This document shows positions 12,268-24,602 of a stretch of 64,000 nt of DNA, piece after piece. Origin of the DNA: Protonemura montana. Taxonomy: Eukaryota > Arthropoda > Insecta > Plecoptera > Nemouridae. Under the pieces are notes generated by a model. It worked only from the letters and a program-made list of their open reading frames with translations. It searched no databases and had not been told where the DNA came from. Numbering within the stretch: the first letter of the stretch is position 1; each line of letters opens with the position of its first letter. The DNA is taken from NCBI GenBank assembly GCA_947568835.1, contig OX387603.1, positions 13,106,651-13,170,650 on the forward strand, in the 5' to 3' direction. The position numbers and the translations under genes are program-made.

Positions 12268-13490
12268 ATGTAACGGTGACTTGAAAACACTTACATCGAT
12301 GTCATGATCCCCAGCACCGGTCTAAGTTTGTCCAACTTTGGTACGCTCTCCAATCCACTGTGCGCAATTCGTCTGAAATCCAAGCACGGAATGTTCGAAT
12401 TAATTAATCACCATTTTCCTCACCCAAGCAGCTTCAGTAGAATATGTCTGGAGTCGGATAGGTATTGGGGGGTGGAGGTATTTATAGTTTCTTCAAGACC
12501 AAGTCCTCTGTCTAGAATGGCATTTAAGTTTATTGGAAATGCCAATAACATGGCGTGCGATATCAATATTTTATCCATTTTGTTTTCAGAAAACGTCAAA
12601 TTGAGTCAAAAGACATATTTTCAACAAGCTTTGTTTCGATTTTTTATTTTTTATTTTCTTATGGATTGTGATTCGCAAAGAAGCAAACAAGTCGTCTTTG
12701 ATGGTCATTTTTCACAGATATTGGTTTCTGAGATTTTTCAACGGCAATATTTCAAATAAAATGACGAGGAAATATGCACAGTATTGTGAATTCAAATAAA
12801 GATCTATGCTTGAGATAGTTACTCCTGCAAACCAACAGCTAATTATATCCGCAAAACATGTTTAAAATATCAAAACACATTTACAATAAACCACCCAAAG
12901 TAAATGATAGACTATCAGATGATGCACAAAATTGCCTATTGAAGCGTGAACATTTCGAGCAGTTTTAACCCGTTTTACTTAAAACTAACTATCTGCCTAT
13001 TTGAATTTAGTGACCTTAGCCAGAGAGAGCCTTCAGGGCTCCAAAATGCATGTTAATATGGTGAAGACAAGGCTTACAAATTACAAGATTAATTGACGTT
13101 GAGATAAAATCGATAATTGGTCAGCTCTTAGAGCTCCGACGAATCGTTTTCGGCGAAGATTAAGCAGTTGCTAATAATTTTACTGGAGCTGCTGGTGTTC
13201 TGAAGCGAGTAATTTAAACTCTTTCAATAGTTTGGCAATAGGGTAGAAATTCATATTTCCCCTCTTCACCATTAATTATTCATTCGAAAGTCGTTATTCA
13301 ATTTTCAAAAGAAATTAATAGCCACACTAAAAAAATCGCTGCCATTCTCCACTGTTAGTTCCAAGAATCTTTCATCAAATGTATTTTTATGTAAATATTA
13401 AACCTCACTGGAATAATCAACCTAACAAAAGGCTATAATCATAGATCATCATGGCAACTCTTACAAAAAAAAAAAAAATTTGATTTCTCT
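12268..13490. other. Non-coding stretch
   Basis: A 151-codon open frame at 12,304-12,759 has no recognisable domain, no splice context I can defend and an AT-driven composition. I do not call it a gene. Nothing else seen. Confidence 0.4.
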
Positions 13491-13755
13491 AAGATTTTGA
13501 GAGCCGTTGGTGTATGATGCTTGTGGTTGTTCGGTTAATACTCTTTTGTGAAGAGTTTTTAGTCCTTTAAGGGACTTTTCCCGACGTTCCGGCAGATTTT
13601 GCTCTGCCATCTTCAGGGTGAGACTGACTCTTCTCACCCTAACTCACCCAGTCTCACCCTGAAGATGGCTGCCGAAACTGCCGTAACGTCGGGAGAATTC
13701 CTTTTTAGGACTAAGATCCCATCACAAAAGAGCATTAACCGAAAACCACAAGTAC
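13491..13755. mobile_element. Fold-back (long hairpin) element, copy A
   Basis: Outer arms pair 13,521-13,550 (TTCGGTTAATACTCTTTTGT) with 13,721-13,752 (ACAAAAGAGCATTAACCGAA). Inner arms pair CCCGACGTT at 13,580-13,588 with AACGTCGGG at 13,685-13,693, and CATCTTCAGGGTGAGACTG with CAGTCTCACCCTGAAGATG. Nearly the whole element can fold into one long hairpin. The leader GATTTTGAGAGCCGTTGGTG lies outside the left arm and is shared with the other copies. No coding capacity, so it is non-autonomous. Confidence 0.75.
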
Positions 13756-14947
13756 AATTTTGTACTTTGTCAATTAATGCTTGTACAAGTTTTAAAATCC
13801 CGCCTCGCCAGCACTCACCATTTGCATTTAACGTTTTATTTATATTATAAATGTAGGGAATATTTATGTCTATATTTTCTTTAGTGATTTTTTTGCATTT
13901 GTATTTAGTAATTATTTGCTATCTAGTAAAGCCACTGACGCACCCACACAACTTTGTTTTGCCAATGGGTAGAAATTAAATAAATAAATGCACTACAGAT
14001 CCAGTCCTTCGATCATAAAAGTTACCGACCGGTGGTAGATTTTTACTGCATCAGAGATGTGTTACATAAAAGTTCAGATTCCACGTCTAATAATACATTG
14101 TAATGTTTTCTTGATTAACGTCTTTATGACTGACATAAAAATATATTTGTTTTCTTTACTTAATGGCTAAACCACATCTTGAAATCATTTTGCCGTAAAA
14201 ACTAGCAGATTCGAATGGAGTCTGTTTACAAAACGACATCTTTGGGACTAGCCGTGATGAGAGAATGGTGAACCGTTCTGCAGTGGATAACGATAGGAAG
14301 TTTGGAAAACAGTGAAGAAATAAAGAAAATGGGGAAATTTGAAAATCGTAGGCGCCAGATAGAATTCAAAATTAATTTAAATATTGAAAGCGGCAATTTT
14401 TTTCAAGTGTTTGATAAAATTACTTTTATCATTAACCTAGGGCTCCGCGGCTGTTTGGGTCCCATAACCGACGCGTCTAAATTACAAATATAGCTACTTT
14501 AAAAAATATGAAGTTACTTCCACCTTTTAATTTCGTATGCAAAGAACTAAATTCTAAATGAGATTTGCAGATTGATAACATCCAAAAATAGCATCATAAT
14601 CAAACATTTAATGTGGACTAACTCCCAACCTAACGTGTGGCCCTTTCATATGACAGGTCGTTAAAAAACCCTTGTTAATTTGTTGGACCCAAAAATCTGC
14701 TCGGTCACGACCCTCACGTTACTAAGCGTGCCCCACGGAGAAGCATGCGTGCGTGGAATTAGGGGCCTAGAATTTAGCCTAGAATTTTCAAGCTCTAAAA
14801 CAGCCTCTGGCCATAGGAAAATTAATTTTTCCTGCTCTGTTTATGTTATGTGCACATGATTTTCGAATATAATGGGTGTGGATTTTTTGAGAATCTATTC
14901 CTCACTTGCAAAGTTAATTTACGGAGACAGGTGATAATATCTTCTAT
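13756..14947. other. Non-coding stretch
   Basis: I see no supported gene, repeat or RNA. Confidence 0.4.
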
Positions 14948-15002
14948 TTTATTATGATAAAATACCCCGCGCATTGCAAGCGCTTGCAATTTAAAAAAGA
15001 TA
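14948..15002 (+). mobile_element. tRNA-SINE 3' module fragment
   Basis: ATAAAATACCCCGCGCATTG followed by CAAGCGCTTGCAATTTAAA reproduces the 3' module with an intact palindrome. No tRNA-like part precedes it. Confidence 0.6.
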
Positions 15003-15433
15003 ACACATAACTTCTCTTCTTTACTCACAAGATCTTCAAGGCGGGGAAATAACCATCGAAGAGCTTCTCGGGAAGATGATGCAAGCTTGGTGCATGCTTG
15101 ATGTCGCTAGAACCAGAGATAAGCATGAAATATTACTGCGCGGTGAAGAGCTTATTATCTAGCACCACATACGTTGTATCGACCTAGGGTAGGGTTCGCA
15201 ACGCTGCACGCATTTTATCCGTTGTAGAATGTGTGAATAATTTGCGGTTTTCTCATAGCCGAATTTTGCTCTGCAAATGCTTCTCATGACCTCGCTGTTA
15301 AATAAATTAACAAGCACCTGATCTTTATTTCTGGTGCTCTTTGTTCAGAGCGTAAATAACATTTACGGTGGTTAAGGCACAACATGAATGGCATTGGATT
15401 CATTGCAGGTAGAATTCTTATTTACATTTTAAG

Positions 15434-15574
15434 CCCCGTATTAAATTTTTTTAACTCATAGTTAAGCACTTAACTCTCAGAATCAGCTGACTTTCACTGC
15501 ATTTGATTGGTTATTGTCATGGCAGTTTATTTAACTCCCACTTTATCTATGAGTTAAGAAAATTGTAATACCGG
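15434..15574. mobile_element. MITE-like inverted repeat, 141 bp
   Basis: Left end CCCCGTATTAAATTTTTTTA ACTCATAG pairs with right end CTATGAGTTAAGAAAATTGT AATACCGGG. Arms are about 28 bp with a few mismatches. A second partial repeat of TTAAC lies inside. No target-site duplication is obvious. Confidence 0.5.
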
Positions 15575-17742
15575 GTCTGAGTGGGCAGAGTATTTTATTA
15601 TTAGGACCTTATCAAAAATGTGTTCACGACTGAATTCAGCCCAAACCTAGGACCTACAACCCGGAATATTCTATTTTCAGGTTGTGGTTCGTATATGTTG
15701 ATACGCGCATATACATTTGCTTGTCGCATTGTATCAAAGAAAAACAGAGGCTAATTTCTAAAAACAAATGTGGGTGGACGCTTGACGACATTCTTTTTTG
15801 TGTGTGGGGGGGGGGGGGGGGTTAGCTGTTCTTGTTTTCTGTTAGTAAATAGTGGAATCATTGGTTGACAGTTGTGGTTTTCTGTTGGCAAAAAGACTTT
15901 GTGCAACTGAAATGAGACTTACCCGAAGAGGACGTAACCATCGTAATTAATTTGAATCCAACGAATTTTATTTGTTTTAGTAAATAACTTGTAATATTAC
16001 CCTTCAATTTGTGGAAATTTCTAAAGAAATGAGAAGCGAACAGTATAAGTGACTGACGGGGTTTTTAAAACAACAAGACACTTTTCGGGAGGACAAAGGA
16101 AAGGAAATGGTAATTCACGGAAAGAATGTGCGCGTGGGTTACCTCGGTCAACCTAAATTTCCCTGCCAGTGCCATTGTTTCTTCCTGGAAAGAAATTGTT
16201 GAAAAGATCGATCAACTAACGTTGCTTACCTCTGCTCGCACGAGGAGTTGGGGGTTGGAATTCCAAGGCAATCCTGCTAACATCTTTTGACCAAAACATT
16301 AGCCCGAAACAACGGGATCGGAAGGAATTCTGTCCAACTTATATAAATCGCAAGTTTGTACAAAATAAAATGGTGTATCGTCTGAACTCTGAGTAAATTA
16401 GAACAGCGCATTGACACGACAAAATTAAAATAAAAGGCATTTCGAAAAAAATTGGGTGAGTGGACGGCGTCCACTCTGAAAAAGGGGGGTGGACACCGTC
16501 CACACGCGTCCACCCTGCAATTGACTACTGAAGAAAAAGTGACCGAAGATGATTAAATATTCCTGTTGCCTCATGTGTTCTGAGCAAAATAGTCCGGTGA
16601 GAATAGTACAATTTTTTCCGACCCTTAGCAAAGCTGTGTCGCTTTGAAGAGGAAAATATCGTGCCAGATGGAAAAGTTGTTGAATTTTCCCGAAATAATA
16701 ACATTCTAATCTTGAGAAATCTTGACGTTCACGATCCACCCAAATGCTAAAGTAACAGGTAAATAGCACTTCAAATAATAATAAATGAATGATTACAAGT
16801 GACAATGTTTTGTTCAAAGCATGCAATAGTTCCTACTCAGAAAACAGAACACGTCACACAGAGCATGACATTGATATCCACACTATCCCAATTAATCTCT
16901 ATTCTCCCTTATCTTCCATCCTTTACCTATCTTAGGATCTGTCAGATGCGTATGACCCAGAGATTTATCCTGATCAACTTCCAAAAAGCTGGAGGGTCTC
17001 GTTCCTGCCTAACACCACTTATTTTGTTCCCGGCGACTTTTTCACGCTAACCGATCGTAACGGCGTCCTATTTCCTCGTACGTTTTCCTTGTCTTCCCGT
17101 TGTTTTTCCAAGCTCTTGTTGATGACAGATAAAAGCCCTGTCGAATGGACGCGGACGTGAAATATTTATCTCAGCTCCCATCAATAAAATCAACAAAAAA
17201 AAAACTGGTTGCCTGCCAACAAATAATCTATTCACTCTTATCTTGGATTGGCATCCGGTGCTGGAAGTGCGTAAAATAAATAATATTTGGAAAAATCATT
17301 GTCAGAAGAAAATCTGTTACTAAATGTTGGTAAGTGGTTTGTGGATGTGACCGCTATCGATTTTCGCAATTAAAGTGTTGAAACTTTAAGTGGTTGAGTG
17401 TAGAGACTGTAGTGGTTGAGTGGTTGAGTGTAGAGACTTCTTAACAAACAGTTTTAGAAGAATGTTGTTGATACGATAGCCATAAGTTAGTAGAGCATGA
17501 CTAACATTTATGATAATTACAAATGAAAAAGAATGTGTTTCTTCAATGTCAATGGGAATATCTGTGGATTTCTATTGTTCTACTCTCAGTTGAAACCTAG
17601 GACTGAAGCTCCTATTATATTCAAACGTATTCATTCAAAGAGCTCTGGCACATATCATATTCCCTTGATAAGAATCGGCTGTCAAAGTGACCGATCACAG
17701 CATCTTCTTGCAACATTAACCTATAACCTCTTAGGGCCGATT
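15575..17742. other. Non-coding stretch with simple repeats
   Basis: Contains a poly-G run of about 19 at 15,807-15,825. A cluster of GTGGAC/GTCCAC palindromes lies at 16,458-16,517, and a small tandem repeat of AGTGGTTGAGTGTAGAGACT lies at 17,388-17,440. No gene recognised. Confidence 0.45.
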
Positions 17743-17860
17743 TTTTAGTGGTCCGTTAAGTATTAAACAGACGATTAGCACACAAAATCATCTTATGATT
17801 AGTAGTTACTAAGCTAATAACAAATTAACGGACTATATGGTTCTTAACGGACCACTAAAA
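17743..17860. mobile_element. MITE-like inverted repeat, 118 bp
   Basis: Perfect 18-bp terminal inverted repeats: TTTTAGTGGTCCGTTAAG at 17,743-17,760 and CTTAACGGACCACTAAAA at 17,843-17,860. The inner part repeats TTAACGGAC near 17,825. No coding capacity. The superfamily is not assigned. Confidence 0.65.
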
Positions 17861-20840
17861 TACTGGCAATCAATGGGATAATTTGTTATCGGCTATCTTG
17901 GCAGGTTGTCGTTATTTAAAAAAAAAATACTGTATAAATATAAATCGACTTTTTACAGCGGTTTTCAATCCGCTTGAATAGGGAAAAAATTCCAGGAGAA
18001 TAAACATTGCTCTGTATAATTTTAACGTGCAATGACGTGTTATACTTACATTGTACGTAAATACGAAAGGTTCAGAAAGGTGCGTTCTTCAATTTTACAC
18101 AAACCGCTCAAGTTGAAAAGGAATCTGAAAACAAATTAAATGAATCATTAATTTGTTTTTGTTGTGAGATACAACCCAAGTTGGTACACACCAACCAAGT
18201 ACAAGAAAATACAACACTTACTATTTGCTAAAAGCATTACAAGTTCATGAACCGCGAGAGAATATGTGGTTGGTGAGTTTCTTACTTACATTTCCCTGAG
18301 TGAATATTTGTAAGGAAGAAAAGACGTTTCTTTTATCTCTGTCATGTTGGTGTTGAAGACGATGCTGTGAAAAGAAAACAGAGGAACTTATTATTTATCT
18401 GCAGCTGAGACCAGAGTAATTAGGCACGGGGTGGAAGAAAGTGCTCTTCATTTCTTATTAACTTAACATCTTAAAAAGTTTCACCGAACTGGAAAAGTCA
18501 CTTGGAAAAAGTTTTAAATTAAGGAAAGAAATTTTTCTCAGAGTCTGATCTTGTGCTTGAGGTTGATTGACAATGACTGAACGACCTATGAGTATGATAT
18601 TTTTAAAAAATCTAGAAAGAACCTAAAAAAAAATCCGTTTAACGTGCAAGGGCAGCGAAGTTATTATTTTTGTAGCCAGCTGAAAAGCACAAATCATAAA
18701 TATATTCAGAATATGCGGAATGTTAAAATAAAGTTCCGTTTTTATTAAGCGATGGTCATGCTTGATTTACAAAGACAATTTCTCTGGTGTGCTGTCAGTG
18801 GATGTCATTGTGGAGATTACAAATTGAATGCGATTCTTTCAATTTCAGCTGTAGCTTCTAAACAGAAAAATACTTGAACTGACAGCATTTACATTGTATA
18901 AAATCAAGATTCCTAGAGATTTCTTGCCCACGACAAAGATAATAAGACGTTAAAAATTCCATATTTTTATAAAGTTAAATTTGTCGAAACTCGTTTCCAG
19001 ATCTGGCACGATCCTACTCTATCCTGCGCCGACCGAACATGTTCGAAAAGCAATTAAAAAAGTATTCATTGATGAGAACTCTCATCAAAGAGAGTATGAT
19101 TTCCAGCCGATATCCCTTCAGGATGAATAACATCACGTACTGACACTTAAATATACAGTGACTACGTTAAGTTCCTTGTCAATAAGCTTGCACTCTCTCC
19201 AGTGAGTGGGTTTTTCATTTTACACGTTCGTTACACAGCGTGATTATTTCTTTCACTTTGCAAACTTTAATTTAGCAAATTTTTTCAATGCACCAGTGGA
19301 CTAGAATCGCGCATTTGGTCATTGCTACATAAATAATTACACTTAAATAGAAACTATATTTTTTGGAGACAAGTTCCAGTGTCTGTATTCCAATTTCATT
19401 AATTTTTAATGTCTGGTTCAAGTGTTTTTCAATCTAATTTTTTTTTCTAAACGATCGTAAAAATAAAAAAGATTGTCTATTTTTTATAATAACACGCTTA
19501 CACCATTTCAGAAATTGATTAAATAATATTTGAATTGCTACTCGCGTATTTTTATGTAAACAAGAAACTAGAAAGGCAATGTTTATTGACATAATAAGCG
19601 ATTCAGTAATGGATTTTAATATTTGAGACGCTGTGCGTACTTAGAAATAAATCGTTTGATTCTGCAATGGTCATCATTGCTATACGATTGAAACTGGTTA
19701 AAAAATAATTAAAATCTGGTAGTTGAACCTGTGTTCAGTTACAGGCACATGAGGAAAAATGATTTTTAACACGTGTTAATTACTTATGTTTATTTATTTC
19801 GAGAGTTTAAATTTAAAATAAATATTTTTGGTTCTAAAAGGATTTTCTTCGAATAGTTTCTCCAACTAAGGCTCGTACCCGGCAAGAGCTATTTTCCAAG
19901 GTCACATTTGGAAACCTGAGAAACTTATCAAGTTGACATTTAGACAATTCAAACTTGTTTCCAAAACTTCAAAACTTAATGGATTTTAGCTACCCTCGAA
20001 ATAATCAAATCCTTACATGAGTAATTTCATCAAATCTCGTTCGGTCGATTGACTATAGATTATTAGTTTCACGAGTATAAATAACGAACACATTTATAAC
20101 ACTTTTGCATTATATTTTCTATAGAAAAACACATTTGCTCAATTGTCAGACTTCAAATTTTACGATTCACCTCAACTTATCTTATGGTTAAGGTTAAGGT
20201 TATGGTTAAGCACGTTTTATAAGCTATTCTAACTTATCTTTGCCGTTATAACAACGGACAATATCAAAATAAAAAGCACGTGCGATAAATTTGATACCGA
20301 CTTATCTTTACGTCGATATCAGACTCCATTTAATATTAATCCAGAGAGATTCGAAAGTTAGCGAACGACATCATAACCTAAAAATATTCTCTAATATGCT
20401 AAATAAGACGTGATGCAAACAAGCTTGAAAACCTAGGTAGACAGGTACCAACGGTGCGTCCGTGATACAAATTAATAATGTGTTTATATTACGATTTACG
20501 AGTTAGGGAAATGAAAACACAGCGTGTAGATAAGAGGTTTGGAGGTGGTCTTGTTTTCCTAACAACCTCCATGCAGCCATCTTATTCGCTGACGCGCACC
20601 ACATTGTGGCGAAGGGTTATGTCCGTGGGTTGAGTGGCCAAGCGTCTCGCTTTAGGCGGGATAGTTCCGATTTTGTTTGAAAAGTCCCACCAAAATGTCG
20701 CGTCAGCGAAATAATTGCTAGGCCATAGTAAATTCGTAGTTGAATTGCGAATGCTTGCAATTGCAAATACGAATGAAATTGCTCGGAATGGGCGTGGTAT
20801 TTCATTGGCATTAACATAGTTACAAATGAAAAATTAAATT
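17861..20840. other. About 3 kb non-coding
   Basis: I see no gene. A short GGTTAAGGTTAAGGTTATGG tract near 20,186 is too brief and irregular to be telomeric. A tRNA-like beginning at 20,629 lacks a matching B box. Confidence 0.4.
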
Positions 20841-20849
20841 TTTTTAGAG

Positions 20850-22090
20850 GGTAATAATAATAATAATAACGTTAATAATAATGTTTATTGTTTATAGATT
20901 GATCAATTAAATGATATTAAGAGAGTCACTTTTCTATTTTAAGATATAAATACACATAGTATTAATTTAAATATACATATATACATAATGCTAAATGTTT
21001 AAAAACTGGGCAGTTTTTCCTTTAATATGTTGAGGTAATCTGTTATAAAATTGTATGCCCATAGACATTGGGCCTTGTGACCATTTGTTGACTTTACAGA
21101 AGTCAGTTAGAATATTTGATTTATTTCTTACATCTTACTTATGAATGTTTTCTGTCGGTTGCAAATTTTTGTAGTGTTGTATTAAAAATATAATTGTACA
21201 ATAAATGTAAAGACAGGATAGTGTTAGGATATTAAGATCAAGAAAATGTTGTTTACATTTTCATCGTTTAGTTCATCGTTTAGTCCTTATAAAATACTTC
21301 GGCGCAGGGATCACGACTCACTTTCATCATTGATCTAATAGTTTTTTTCTGAATGGTAAAAAGTCTCTTGGTGTGTGGGGACCATCCCCATAAAATTATG
21401 CCATAGCTTAGGATAGATTGAATGTGGGAGTAGAAGACCATCTTGACGTAATTTATAGATACGAGATTCATTCAATTTTTAATTAATTAGCTGCTAGATG
21501 CAGCTTTGTTGCAGATCATATCCATATGGAACTTCCAATTCAGTTTACTGTTTACTAAAAGGTCTAGAAAAGTTGTGCTCTCTATTACTTCAACACTTTT
21601 TTTATTGAGCCAGATCAATATACTGTCGATGATATCATCGTTTTTTTTTTAAGCCATGCATTTTGTTTTATTTTGATTTAGAATGAGACTATTCGATTGG
21701 CACCATTCCTGTAATTGACTTAATGCCAGGCTTATCTGATCAATTAGCTTGTTAGCGTTGCGTGTAGTGATCAGGTGCATGATATCAAGTGTCAAGCTAT
21801 CAAGTGTGGAATAGCGAACAGTGTCAAGCTGCCCTTCGATACACTATCTGGCATGTCGTTAGCAAACAGTATAAAAAGCAGTGGGGCAATAACCGAGCCT
21901 TGGGGCACTCCTATGCTGGTCGTCCTAATGTCTGATTTGAACTCCGTACCCTGGCTATTTATTCCGACAACCTGTCTACGGTTAGATAGGTATGAAGCGA
22001 TTAATTTATTCGCTATTCCGGCTATTCCAAGTTTTCCTAATTTGTGGAATAGTAATTCGATGATGGACTGAGTTTTTTGTTTGTTGTGTT
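20850..22090 (-). mobile_element. 5'-truncated non-LTR retrotransposon (LINE)
   Basis: On the minus strand the sequence encodes pieces of a LINE reverse transcriptase. The RT palm segment lies in 21,775-22,071 (read antisense: YLSNRRQVVGI, then VPQGSVIAPLLFILFANDMP). The C-terminal part lies at 21,280-21,471 (SHIQSILSYGIILWGWSPHT). The 3' end near 20,850 carries a (TAA)n tract on the + strand as TAATAATAATAATAA. Frameshifts and stops between segments show it is dead. Motifs fit the Jockey/CR1-like assemblage; the clade is not resolved. Confidence 0.75.
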
Positions 22091-22560
22091 TTATTAAGCT
22101 TGGTACAGCTCTTCAATACATATACATTTTTTTAACATAAATACTCGCCTAATTCTTCCTTTTCAAAATGTTTACACAATTCTTTCTTAAAATTTAATAT
22201 TTATTTCGTATTCCTAATTATGCTTCCTAATTTATTGTACTCACTCACGCCTTTAGTCAAAAGTACTATTTAATTTTACTGATTTAACAAATATATTTTT
22301 CTTATTTCTAGTATCAAGACTGTGCACCTTATCAACAATATTAAGTAGATCTATTAAATACTCTGGTGCCAATCCTAGCATTATGTTATGAATAAACACA
22401 AAAACACTTAATTTAATCTTATTTTCATGTCTTAAACAGGTAATGATAGGTAAACTGGTACTGGATACCTCCGAAGTACAAAAGAAGAGCGTTGATATAT
22501 TTTTTTCGAATATTTCTGTGATTTTTTACTTCTAACTGAGTTTGTAGCCATCTTGTTGCT
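22090..22560 (-). mobile_element. LINE C-terminal fragment
   Basis: Antisense translation of about 22,290-22,390 gives FIHNIMLGLAPEYLIDLL. This is the characteristic post-RT segment of LINE ORF2 (...nGLAPeYL.dLl...HslnTR). Downstream it continues with LGSIIRNTK and FKKELCKHF, again with stops. It appears to be a different LINE copy abutting the one at 20,850-22,090. Confidence 0.6.
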
Positions 22561-22868
22561 TACTTTGATGCGCCATGTGCATTCGCATGGAGAATAGTTC
22601 ACCGACAGAAATGTGGTCAAGGGGACAAAATTGACAACTTATTTTTTCATTTTTCTCATTGGTCATGTTACACAGAACCAAGAGCACACTGACCTCTAAA
22701 CTCAAACAGATTGTCATGGTCACAAATGGGGGAGATAATCCACAACCATCGATTTTGGTTGAAATTTTCCGCACCCGCGATCCGTGATGATACGTCACGG
22801 AAATTGCGGCGCTCAATTAATGTATCTCCTTGTGATGAATTGGCGGAATCAGTGGCGGAGTTTTAGTT

Positions 22869-23342
22869 TTGCGGTGTAAGGGTAGCCCCCGGTGCATACT
22901 TCGGTGCAGAAGGGAAACACATATTAACGATATGCTACAAACTCTAAATATTGTTTCCATTAATCAATCCATTCTTATAAATGTCCTAGTGTTTATTTTC
23001 AAAATTCTTAATGGCTTATCACCTCCCTATCTAGTAAAAAAAATTGTGAGATTGAATTCGGTAAAAAATTATATGGCCACAAGGGGTGCAACAGAAAAAG
23101 AAAATCTATTTAGGAAAAGATGAAATGGGAAAAAATGGTACCAGTCAATGTTTAACAGAGGAATAATGATGTATAATACCCTGCCTATAAACGTAAAAAA
23201 TTGTAGTAATGTAAGTAGATTTAAAGTTCAATGTGTGAAATGGGTTATGAATGAAAAAATTTTTTGTAATGTTTAGTACTATGGTTGTTTTGTATTTAAA
23301 AAAAACTAGCAAGTGTGCTATGAATAAATAAATAAATAAATT
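22869..23342 (+). mobile_element. LINE 3' end, plus strand
   Basis: The open segment 22,869-23,123 includes INVLVFIFKILNGLSPPYLV, the same post-RT region. After a stop it continues with YNTLPINVKNCSNVSRFK and FKVQCVKWVMNE, typical of the last residues of LINE ORF2. The copy ends in an AATAAATAAATAAATAAATT tail at 23,324-23,342. It lies opposite in orientation to the two LINE fragments to its left. Confidence 0.75.
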
Positions 23343-24491
23343 TTCTCGTGCTGTTTTCGACTGGCCTGCACAAGGGTGGGTTTGAGACTTGCTTGATGAC
23401 GCTCCACTGTGTTTACCGGGAGTGACCCGAGAGCAAGCAACTCTGTCAGTGGAACACGTGAAAGTTGAACTGGGGCAGAGTCACATGCCCAGTCGAGCAC
23501 GTAGATCGCCCCCGGTGCAAACCCGGGACGCACCGGGGCAGCCACACAAGTACCAACGCCATTCTTACATCTTACAGTATGATATATTTATATTAGCTTG
23601 AAAATGAATCGATCATATGGGTTTTAGATTTAAGAATCCGATTTCTTATATACGATTTAAAATGTTGTAAAAAACAACTTTTAAGTTGAGATCGCTTCAT
23701 AATAAGAAAAAAATCCTCAAGTTAATAGAAGTGATCAGCATGCTCGCTGAGCGCGAATCAGTCCTAGGCTTATTTTGATATTTTAACAACAATGTATTAA
23801 TTGCATTTCCATCAGAGATTGTTTGTTTTATTTCCCGAGTTCAGGAGCGAAGCGCCACTGTGCAATCTGAATTGAATGTGCTCTCTGATTTGAATGTGCT
23901 CTCTGAATTGATAGATTTTCCGTTTGCTTGTTTACATGATTGCTTGTTTATGTAAATTTCAAAGCAAGTAATAAATTCACACAGCAATTTAAGAGCAAGC
24001 GAAAAACAAAGCCATTTGTGCGCTGAAGCTCTTTCTAGGAACACAAATATTTTTATTTCTGTTTTAATCTCATTCGTTAAGTTTCTAATTAAAACCGCCC
24101 GTGTAAGATTTCACAAAAATTGCGTGGTTTGAAATTGAATCCGTGTAATTATAAGTGGGTAATATTATCCCAATTAACTTTGGGCTTTATAATTAGCAAA
24201 TTAAGCGGAACTTTAATACAAGGTGTCGAATTCATACACTAACTTAAAGCTCAAGTTAGGCAGACTAACTTTTGCCATCCAGTCTTTTCCTGCAAAGAAA
24301 TTTACTGAAAATAGCTTACCCGTAATTCCAGAACTCAAATTAATTGAACACAAAGATTGCTCCAAAAGATTATCTTTACCTCAAGAAACCAAATTCGTGT
24401 GTTCAAGTTCAATGGTTTTTAAAAAGTACTAAATTCATCTTTAACCCTGAGCTAACGCATGTTATTATTGTAAACATTAATAACCTGCTTG
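23343..24491. other. Non-coding, with a GC-rich hairpin
   Basis: A GC-rich patch at 23,370-23,540 contains a local hairpin, CCCCGGTGC ... GCACCGGGG, at about 23,510-23,540. The remainder is AT-rich. No gene seen. Confidence 0.4.
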
Positions 24492-24602
24492 ATGGGTTTG
24501 AGTCGCCGGTCGAGTCCCAACTTAGTATTAGTGCTGCTAATAATAAAATACATTGCCCATTGCAAGTACTTGCAATTTATATCAGATTTCAAAGCAAAAT
24601 GT
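24492..24602 (+). mobile_element. tRNA-derived SINE, decayed copy
   Basis: A B-box-like GGTCGAGTCCC is followed by AATAATAAAATACATTGCCC and ATTGCAAGTACTTGCAATTT, the 3' module, whose centre mutated symmetrically (GTAC for GCGC). It ends ATCAGATTTCA. Confidence 0.6.

Noticed and set aside
12304..12759. 151-residue hypothetical protein
   Set aside because: No similarity or domain recognised, composition follows local AT content, and it lies between repeat fragments.
20186..20210. Telomeric repeat tract
   Set aside because: Three irregular GGTTAA units only; the typical insect telomere repeat is TTAGG, and the tract is too short.
20629..20720. tRNA-Ser/Leu-like sequence GAGTGGCCAAGCGTCTCGC
   Set aside because: An A-box-like start exists but no B box or closing stem follows at the right distance.
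22850..23858. hAT transposon bounded by CAGTGGCG (22,850) and CGCCACTG (23,853)
   Set aside because: Similarity stops after eight bases, no matching 8-bp target duplications flank the ends, and a LINE fragment lies across the interval.
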